This document shows, one piece after another, positions 56,101-64,000 of a stretch of DNA of 64,000 nt. Both the position numbers and the translations under genes were made by a program. The DNA comes from Adiantum capillus-veneris (Eukaryota > Streptophyta > Polypodiopsida > Polypodiales > Pteridaceae). Within the stretch, counting starts at the first letter, position 1. Each line of letters opens with the position of its first letter. The notes under the pieces are model-generated. The model was not told the DNA's origin, ran no database searches, and worked only from the letters and a program-made list of their open reading frames with translations. The stretch spans positions 151,654,945 through 151,718,944 of the forward strand of contig CM043950.1 of NCBI GenBank assembly GCA_014529385.2. Reading direction: 5' to 3'.

Positions 56101-57310
56101 TAGAGGTAAGCATAATTGTCCCATTTTTGTGCATTTTTCCCTGAATTCCTAAATTGTTGTTTACATATAAATTCCACAAACATAAGTTCACATGGATATC
56201 TGATGCCTCTAACTGTATCTTCACAGAGATCACCAAAGATATTACTCTTTGCCTAGATATTATTCTTACAGAATTTGAGCTCATTTGTGCAGAGAAGCAG
56301 AGAATCTGCAAGGATTTCCTAAATAATATCCAATATAATCCCTTTTGGCTAACAAAAAATTCTACAGAAGTCACACTTAACCTTCCTCAACATATCTTCC
56401 ACATCTTTACAGCAGCTGATATTACACAATGCTACGAAAACATCCCACTTAGTGGGGATCTCGCCCTTAAGACTGTTTTAGCCAAGGTTATTATTTTAGC
56501 CTTTACCAATGCTAAAAAGAGAAAGTATCGTTTTATCTCCCTATCCAAGAAACCTAGATGGATTCAAACATCTCACTCCGTACACCCTCTACACTTCAAT
56601 GAAGCAAAACTTTGCTCCTATAGTTTTTGGCTGTTGAATAACTGCACTATTATTTCAGGCAACTGCTGCTTTAATCAATGCCTTGGCATCCCTATGGGTT
56701 TCTCTTGCTCACCACTTATGTGTAATATTTACCTGGATTTTTTTGAATACAGATGGTGTCTTAAGAACATGGAAACTAACCATAAAATACTTCCACTATT
56801 CAATCATCCTTTTAGATATATGGATGACCTGCTTAGTATTAACAACAGATTGTTCTCTACTGAGATTGATCTAATCTACCCCCACTGCCTAAAAATTGAA
56901 CCTACTTCCCTCCTAGTTAATTCGACTCTTGGGGACTTTTGCAAATCAGCCCAATTTCTTAACCTTTCAATATCCCTTCACTCCCCATCTACAAGTGGAT
57001 ATGACCTTAGATTTATCTGGAGAAAGGATCTTCTTAACCTTCCTCACATAGAATTCATTAAAAGAAATAGAAATAGGCCATAAAAAGCCTCTATTTTCTC
57101 TTGTATTGGCCTTCTTTACTTAATCTACTACTCTTCATCTACCCCCTCTTTGGCCTGGGAAGAGATTTATGTACTAGTTAAAAAATACTGCCATAACGGA
57201 TTTAATCACAATCAGATCCGTAACACCATCATACAAGCTCTCATTCGGCATAACTGGCCTAGAATATTATTTCAGAAAGAGAGTCTCATCTCTCTCATAA
57301 GGTAGTAGGC
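56101..57310 (+). pseudogene. Penelope-like reverse transcriptase core
   Basis: The 309-residue reading from 56154 (TTG, not a real start) begins at the RT fingers: LLFTYKFHKHKFTWISDASN. Motif A is TAADITQCYENIPL (Asp89), motif B QCLGIPMGFSCSPLMCNIYL (178-194) and motif C PFRYMDDLLSINN (YMDD 222-225). Then IYPHCLKIEPTSLLVNSTLG, FLNLSISLH and IWRKDLLNLPHIEF follow. After a stop at 57081-57083 the same frame continues with LIYYSSSTPSLAWEEIYVLV and KKYCHNGFNQNQIRNTIIQA. The GIPMG form, the LGIPMGxxxSP block and the C-terminal LVxxxxxxGF region fit Penelope-like or rvt-type RTs, not LTR or LINE RTs. The catalytic residues are intact. Confidence 0.75.
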
Positions 57311-58010
57311 CCATACACAATGGGTCTACTACCGACCCAATGTGTGTGGTGCCTGGGTTAGGGCGGGTACACACACACGTACACACACACTTTGGTACTA
57401 TAATTACTTTGGCTCTTTTTCCCTCCTTCTATATATTCCCCCCTCCCCCCACCCCCCGCCCTTGCATAACAACCATAAAGTGTGTCTCCGGGAATGACGA
57501 GCGTGAGTAAAGCGTCGGGTTCTCATTACCATTAGTAGGCGGCCTGCGCTTCTTAGCTATGGATCTCCCCTTGCAATGCTTTCTGTGCACCGCTTGATGA
57601 CACCACACAGCAGGGCGACTCACCTCTCTCATCGTTCACGCTCGAGAACAAGCAGTCCAACCTCTATAAATAAGGTTAGGGCGCACCTTGCCCCTCACTT
57701 AGCCTGTGTGTATTTTCTGTTGTTTTGACTAAGGTGATTTACCGCTTTCTTCACGGTTCGAGCTATGGAGCTCACTATTCAAACCTCCCAGGTTTTTCTC
57801 TAGGCTTTTTTTTTTGCCTCACGGCTGTGTTTGAGTAAAAATCTTTCAGGAAAGGAAGAACTTCTTGATGGACATTTACTTTGACTATTAGTCCTGTCTA
57901 GTAGCATAACATATGGTTGCTACTGCTTGCATTATCTCTCAAAGCATGCAGTAGCATTGAACTGCATACAACCAATCTTTTTCAACTAGGGGTTCTACTT
58001 GACTGGTTTT
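57311..58010 (+). other. downstream region with TATA-like box and poly-C tract
   Basis: No gene. A C-rich run (about 57439-57463: CCCCCC, CCCCCC, CCCCCC, CCC blocks) makes a G-quadruplex-type motif on the minus strand. CTCTATAAATAAGG at 57662-57675 is TATA-box-like. Its position just before the right direct repeat could make it a promoter of a following element copy. Confidence 0.4.
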
Positions 58011-59378
58011 TTTCGACAGTATTCTACTTGACTGGTTTTTTCGACAGTTATTCATTGTGGCTCTTAGATCTTGTAGCAAGGCATTTGATTGCTAAAATTG
58101 GATTTGTTAGAGAGGTATTGTGGCTCTTAGATCTTGTAGCAAGGCATTTGATTGCTAAAATTGGATTTGTTAGAGAGGTTGGGGATTTTTGTCGACTGTC
58201 CGACTGGTTTTTTGAGAAAAAACCGCGCATCATTTGGCATTTCTCGGATCCTCTTGGCTCTGTTCAAGCCGCGGCAGGTCCTGACAATTGCCGACTTGAC
58301 TTAACTAAGTTTTGTAAAAAAAAGGGGGAAAGGAGTTTATTCTTTGAAGTATCTACACTCAAAATCAACTTTTTTGGCTCTGTTTTAGCTGCTACAGGAC
58401 TTTTTGCAGGTTTAGAATAGCCGGACACTACTGTGCTTTGTGTAATGATAATAATCTGGGATTTTGAAGGTAAGTATATGGCCAATACATTCGGCTTTGG
58501 CATGAAGCTATGGCTGGTGATCTATGAGTGCACTTGATATAAATGGAACCTTGGGTATTGAAACCTCGTTTTTGCATCAAAAATGGTAATGATCTCTGTC
58601 GAACACTTACACGATTACTTTTGGTGTTTTCTTTGGTGAACTATTGCCACACTTGAACTTGCGTAAAGTAATTTCCCTCATGATTTCATATGAGGAGAAA
58701 GTGTTGGGGTTTTTTAGCCCATCTAGTACCCATGGCTGTGGAAACATGAAGGTATCTTAACTCAAACAAGGCCGAACAATACCGTACTTTATGGGATGCT
58801 AATGACTTAAATCTTGGGAGTTTGAAGGTAAGTATATGGTTGCTACTGTGGGCTTAAGCATAGCTACCGAGCTATGGCTAAACAAGTAAACTTCATTATA
58901 GTTTTTTTTTTTTTGATGGACTTCACCACTCAGATTAGAAGGTAGATTGTATGACTCATTTTGGAAACCATAGATAAAGATTTCTAAACATATAAATTCT
59001 AATAAAAGACTTGTCTAAAGTAATTAAATTATGTAAGATGGACATGGATAACAATATGGTCCATTGATACCTGTAAAACACATCCAAGGCTAACTGAATT
59101 GTTGTCTTGTTTGGATGGATGCAAGTAAGGACTCTATCTTATCTTGGAGGGTTTTATTTTCTTTGGCAAGCAACCTTACTTTAATGATGTACTCACTGAG
59201 GAACGGGGAAGTTCTTCTACTACTTGCCTTACTGAAAGAGGATCTCTTTCCTACAATCATTGTACCTAAATAATTCTGATACTAAGTTATTTTTGTACAT
59301 ATCAGTTCATTATTTCTTGGCCACCTGTCTTTTGAATGTAAAAATTCAATTATGTCTTATTAGTTAAGATTTAAACAG

Positions 59379-59390
<12 letters not shown>
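58011..59390 (+). repeat. right direct repeat (pLTR candidate B)
   Basis: It aligns with 41939-43674 apart from three indels. It lacks the MITE and about 150 bp, and it contains a 63-bp tandem duplication (58054-58116 and 58117-58179). A conserved ORF (57917-58420) covers its start. It ends in a long AC tract. Confidence 0.9.

Positions 59391-59422
<32 letters not shown>
59381..59422 (+). repeat. AC dinucleotide microsatellite
   Basis: About 21 AC units at the end of the right direct repeat. The left repeat has only about four. Confidence 0.95.
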
Positions 59423-59424
<2 letters not shown>

Positions 59425-62400
59425 TACGTAAAATCTAGGAACCTTGTTAATATGCTTGTTACTTTCTACTCATGCAAAAATCAGCCGGACATACACCGTC
59501 AGGCAAAGGCAGCAGTGGAGGAACAATGTGAAACAATACCCTGGGGGATTTTTTGGAGAGCATCTTATGCCATACTTGTGGAGATTGTTCTACATATGGT
59601 TGTATTCAATTTTTTTTGGAATAGAACATTATATTTGGTGCCATAAAATAAATGGACTCGATGGTTTTCACGGGAATAGGGTCTAATGGGTTCAGGCCAC
59701 ATGATAACATTGAAAATAATCTCACATGCTAGGAATAAAGCAAAGTCGAATGGATAGTATTACTACTGAGCATAGGAATGGATCTCTGAGCATTGGTAGG
59801 TGCATGGAATGTATTTAAACACCGAAAACGGGCAGCGCTACTGAGTGGTATATAAGCACAAGGCAAACTGCAGCATGCATCACACTTGCACCATCGCCCA
59901 TCATGCACACACAGGCATCAACGCACGAACACACGCTAGGGCTAGCCCGAACTAAAGAAAGAGGAGGAGACGTCGAGCAAAACACTCCTTGCAGAGGCAT
60001 CTCCCATAGCTGAAAGAGGCAATGAAAACTTCACAGGTAGATCCACGCCTTGATCTACTGAGCTTAACACACTGAACATACACATATGGTGCATTGTCTT
60101 GATGCAAATTGCTGAGGTACAAACTCAGGTTGAAGTATGGGGTCAATAAGGATGATTATGCATGAAAGAGTCTTCATAATTTAAGCACTTATAGCATCTG
60201 GATCATACTAACCTGCATAACATATATAAAAGAAAGCATGAAATTATGTACTAATCCGCATAGTGTGAAGATGCATAACACAGTTTTCAGTTCCGATAGC
60301 ATGGCTGTCCACAAGAGTTCGGTAGTTCACTTTGTGTGGGTCTCCTGCTCTCTCTATAGCACTACGGAGTGTCTATGGACATACTGTTTTGGGGTAAGAC
60401 CCGACAAGTGATTGCTACATCACCCCATAGGAATTAAGGATCACAGTTTGATCTGCATTGAGGATCACAGTTGATCTCTCCCAGTTATACTTTCAAGGAA
60501 AGAATTCCGCAATCTACCACGCGGTAGCAGATGAACACACTTTTCAAGTTGATTCCACTCAATCTGTACACGGTTAACTATGTTGGTTATCGTTATCTGC
60601 TAGTTGAGCAGTTTCTACAAAAAGTCTTATCAAGGGGTTTGACTATGTAGATTCTAATCCAAGAGCTTGGATTGCAAAGGCAACAACCAGGCTTCCCAGT
60701 GCAATGTTGTTTTTTTTTTCAAGTAGGAGACGTGCTCCTCCCCATTTGAATACGGGTAAGTGAACATTACGTTCGAATCTCTAGGTATGCATCTATTGAT
60801 TTGGTGTTATTCCATTTTTAGTATGCTTTGCTTGGTTTTTCAAGACGTATAAGTACGCTTGAATGTTACAGAGTCATGCCAAGGGCATGTCGGCACAAAG
60901 TATTTTGGGCCAAGTAGCCAATCTATCTTTCTGCCTTATGTTGTTACGAACCTACTTGTAGGGTTCAATTTGGCACATGTTGTCACATGGGATACAACAT
61001 GGTCTAGGAACTCAAGGAGTTCGGTTTAGCCAGTGTGGAGCAATGAATGAGGGTCCCTCTCACTCCTGTCATAAAGTGTTTAGAGCTACCGCCACACACA
61101 AGTACATCTTGTACTTGGAGGATGTTCTTTTTCAGACATCCTTAGTTGAGACATATTCCACATGTGGGGAATATGAGTCTCTGGGACTGACACTGGCGCC
61201 CCTATTTCAAATATGTGTCACAACAAAGTCCCTAAGTGCTGGTCACATCTGTTTGCTAGACCATTTTTAGCACGACGTATCAGAGAAATTTCGTGGCCAG
61301 AAATTGTCGGATACTTAGAATGACTTGTTAAGGTACAAGTATTGCTGAACAACATTACAGATGGTTGTTTACACATATAGCAAATGAAAAAGTTTCATTG
61401 TTTGTACCTAGACGTGATCACTGTTTCACCTTCTATTATGGTCCAGACATTTCAGCAAGGCTTGCAAAAGATTTCAACTGAAAGTATTTACTTTCTTTTC
61501 AGAACTATTTACAATCCTCTTTAATGTGTGCTAGGTGCATCACATTTGCCACAAGTTGAAGGTAAGGATCACCATGGATATACATGTTTGGATCTGTTTT
61601 TGCTAAATGCATGCACACTAGGTGTTATGGGCCCTAGTGTTTAGCAAAGGCTGATTTGAAACGGCATGCATATTCCACAGGTTGTTGCTTATGAAGCATT
61701 TTGCACTCTATGTGCACTATCTCTATGAGATTACTTTTAAATCCACTAATCACCAATAGAGGTCATGGCTTGGTTTGGGCGTTTCTGGATTTTTTTCAAG
61801 TTAACCACGATGGTTATTTCGGACATTGTTGATTCTTTACCAATGTTAAACACTACTGTGATTTCCCGTTTACCAGTCATCTGGGAAGACTGTCTATAAA
61901 TCGTGAGGAAAACACACCTCAGTACTATCAGTTATCCAAGGGGATAGGCAGATTTCAAAGATTACAAAGAGTAATCTTGTGCTAAAGGATCTGCTAAGAG
62001 CATACGTTAACACAACGCATTTCTAAATAGATGATTTTCTCCCTATTCTAGAATTTTAAGTACAATTTTCGACTTTGAACACCTCTTGTGGTGGGGTTGG
62101 AGATTGTGTCAATACTTTCATACGTCAAGGACTTACCAGGTGTGCTGATAGAGCATGTTGGCAAGTAACCTTCATTAGGGATGAACATGTAACGAACTGT
62201 TCAAGATACTCAGGAGAGTAGGAAATCTTGCTCACAACTGCATGGAAAGTTACGCCAAGGTTTCCTTGCATTATTCCAGTAACTTCAGAAGATCTGAAAA
62301 CTGGTTATGCCTTTGGACAACTCTTAGTTGTGGTTCCTCCTTTACAGTACTCAAGTGAGTTATAAATGCAGTTACCATTTAAACCCAAGTGACTCTTAGT

Positions 62401-62635
62401 TGTGGTTACTCCTTTACAGCACTCAAGCGAGTTATAAATGGAGTTACCATTCAGACCCAAGTGGTTGCAAACGGACAACAATGTTGAAAATCAAGATATT
62501 CATCTTGGTTTCATTGAACCTCCTCACTGCAGCAATTATCAGTCATACAGACAACTGGCTCACTTATGGGACGTCAATAAAGAGAACACCATTATTCTTA
62601 AGAAGATGTTACTACTTGTGTTTTCGAGGACGAAA
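59423..62635. other. 3.2 kb without recognised genes
   Basis: Short ORFs only. The stretch at 59452-59646 (KNQPDIHRQAKAAVEEQCET) looks somewhat protein-like but I cannot identify it. A 50-bp word (CTCTTAGTTGTGGTTCCTCC-like) is repeated at about 62320-62365 and 62390-62440. Confidence 0.4.
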
Positions 62636-62849
62636 ACTCTTCCTTAAGGGGGAAGTAATTTCAGGACACGGATCCTGTACCCTAAGAACTAGGCTAGGCA
62701 AGGACTACGGCCAAGGGCCGGGCTAGGCAGTGTGGACAGGGGATCCGTCTAGGGCAAGGGGCTAGGAGCCCACCTATAAAGGGAGGTTGGAAGGAGGATC
62801 CAGGAGAGCCTAGTTTCCTAGTTTCTTACATCTCGGGCCACCTGGATTT
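62636..62849 (+). repeat. gypsy-like 3' end: PPT and start of an LTR (weak)
   Basis: TTCGAGGACGAAAACTCTTC followed by CTTAAGGGGGAAG resembles the end of gypsy pol and its polypurine tract. The GC-rich segment after it has a CCTATAAAGGG TATA-like string at about 62772. No partner LTR is in the window, and the stretch ends where a minus-strand gypsy fragment begins. Confidence 0.4.
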
Positions 62850-64000
62850 TCAACCCTTTAAATCCGTTTGTTGTGTAAACCATTTGATTCTTTCATGGTC
62901 AAACACAATCTCGAACTGAGCACCATACAGATAATGCCGCCATGTTTTTAAGGCAGACACTATTGCATAGAGTTCACGTTCGTAATTAAAATAGTTCTGC
63001 TGAGCTGCATCAAGCTTCTTGCTTTCAAATACAATCGGCCGTCCGTCTTGTAACAGGACTGCTCCAATAGCACGGTCACTGGCATCCGTTTCCAAAACGA
63101 ATGGTTTCAAAGGATCGACAATAGCCAGTATAGGAGCTGTATCTAATGAATCCTTGAGCGTATCAAAACTATGTTGTTGAGCGGATCTCCACTGAAAAGC
63201 TTTACCTTTTCCTTTTAGTTGATCCGTCATAGGACAGCAATTCGAGCATAGTTTTTAACTAACCTTCGGTAAAAACCTGCAAATCCTAAAAATATATGTA
63301 ATTCTTCCAGATTTTTAGGAGGAGGCCATTTCCTTATGGTATCCACTTTGGATTGATCCATGGATAGGCCATTAGCTGAAATAACATGCCCTAAATAATG
63401 AATTTCATCCTTTAGAAAATCACATTTAGATTCCTTAGCATATAACTTGTTTGTGCGTAACAACTCAAACACTTGCTTGAGATGTTGTAAGTGTTCTTCT
63501 TCAAAAGCACTATAGACTAGGATGTTATCGAGGAAAACAATGACAAATTTGCCCAAATATGGCTTCAAGACACTATCCATAAGTGTCATGAATGTTGCGG
63601 GCGCATTGGTTAACCCAAAGGGCATTACCAAAACTCGTAGTGTCCAAACCGTGTTCAGAATGCAGTTTTAGGTATATCGGCAAGCCAAATACGGACTTGA
63701 TGATATCCTAATCGCAAGTCGATTTTCGTAAAAATGTGAGCATGAGTGAGCTTATCAAACAACTCATCGACTCTGGGCAATGGGTATTTGTTCTTAACTG
63801 TAACCGCATTTAAGCCCCAGTAGTCTACGCACATGCGCATACTGCCGTCCTTTTTTGTTCACTAAGAGGATAGGCGAAGCCCATGGTGAAGAACTGGGTT
63901 GTATAAACCCTCTACTACGGTAGTCAGCAAGCTGATGTTCCACCTCATCAGCCTCTAAATAACTCATACGGTAAGGTGGTTTACTAACAAGTTTACAGCC
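62850..64000 (-). pseudogene. Ty3/gypsy reverse transcriptase and RNase H fragment, both ends truncated
   Basis: Reading the minus strand from the window edge: [94 protein letters not shown], catalytic FVIVFLDNILVYS, then LDTAPILAIVDPLKPFVLET and DASDRAIGAVLLQDGRPIVF. The YxDD box reads FLDN, so the second catalytic Asp is lost. Frame changes occur near 63840 and 63640, with a TGA at about 63655 where CGA is usual (AFRTRFGHYEF). RNase H stops at FEIVFDHERIKWF (62850). The element continues beyond the window. Confidence 0.92.

Larger units (their letters stand above)
41939..59390 (+). mobile_element. Penelope-like retroelement flanked by long direct repeats, with nested insertions
   Basis: Direct repeats (41939-43674 and 58011-59390) bracket broken ORFs whose motifs match the EN+ or Chlamys/Naiad-like side of the Penelope-like RT family. 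These are a pre-RT CxC and VCTQDLSII region at 45.5-46 kb, a DKRSNC motif near 46.15 kb and an RT core with GIPMG and YMDD at 56.15-57.1 kb. Penelope-like elements often carry LTR-like direct repeats (pLTRs) from tandem, partly truncated copies, which fits this layout. The unit is interrupted by an LTR element at 46371-52031 and by about 4 kb of other DNA (52037-56100). No GIY-YIG nuclease was recognised. Boundaries and family are inferred. Confidence 0.6.

Noticed and set aside
57665-57673. TATAAATAA as a host gene promoter
   Set aside because: No host-like ORF follows it. The downstream sequence is a retroelement repeat, so I only list it as a possible element promoter.
60977-61270. 97-codon ORF as a gene
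   Set aside because: No recognisable domain and no supporting context on either strand.
1-64000. tRNA or rRNA genes
   Set aside because: The tRNA-like strings I noticed are 12-18-base primer-binding sites next to LTRs. No complete cloverleaf or rRNA segment was recognised.

Overview
This window is plant nuclear DNA made almost entirely of nested transposable elements; I see no intact host gene. Plant hallmarks seen directly are Ty3/gypsy chromoviruses with C-terminal chromodomains, a dual-RNase-H (Tat-type) gypsy element, a Ty1/copia element with an initiator-Met primer site, a CACTA-type terminus, a degenerate TTTAG(GG)-like tract, and broken pieces of a PPR protein and a UDP-glycosyltransferase. 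The mixture, with a Penelope-like reverse transcriptase and a PPR fragment, makes me favour a non-seed vascular plant such as a fern or lycophyte. That placement is inference only.

Layout. 1-3829: plus-strand end of a chromovirus (family G) with its 3' LTR, which carries a 183-bp intron-like segment. 3830-6076: non-coding DNA with microsatellites and a 503-bp MITE flanked by TTAA. 6077-26761: probably one CACTA-like transposon, only about 3.2 kb once its guests are removed. Its termini match, its interior holds a transposase-like pseudogene at 11.3-12.6 kb, and it was filled by a complete copia element (7103-10917, TSD GAATG) and by a gag-only gypsy element (12879-26504). The gag-only element itself received a nearly intact chromovirus (16661-25484, TSD GGTAT). 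26762-40464: a minus-strand Tat-like gypsy element split by a second family-G chromovirus (29564-35422, TSD TGGAA). 40868-41330: PPR pseudogene.

41939-59390: the most unusual unit. Two direct repeats of about 1.3-1.7 kb bracket a broken Penelope-like retroelement. Its upstream ORFs and pre-RT zinc motif lie at 43.9-46.4 kb and its RT catalytic core at 56.15-57.3 kb. Between them sit a complete non-coding LTR element (46371-52031, TSD ATTCA), a tandem-repeat field and a UGT pseudogene. The left repeat contains a 289-bp MITE with perfect 23-bp inverted ends that is absent from the right repeat. 59391-62635: no gene recognised. 62636-64000: an LTR-like 3' end next to a truncated minus-strand gypsy RT/RNase H fragment.

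How the parts work together. They are parasites inserted into parasites, not a pathway. Because several insertions have exact target-site duplications (TSDs), their order can be read directly. Most polyproteins are broken by a few stops or frameshifts. The chromovirus at 16.7-25.5 kb is the best preserved, with one reading frame of about 1,590 codons interrupted by three stops.
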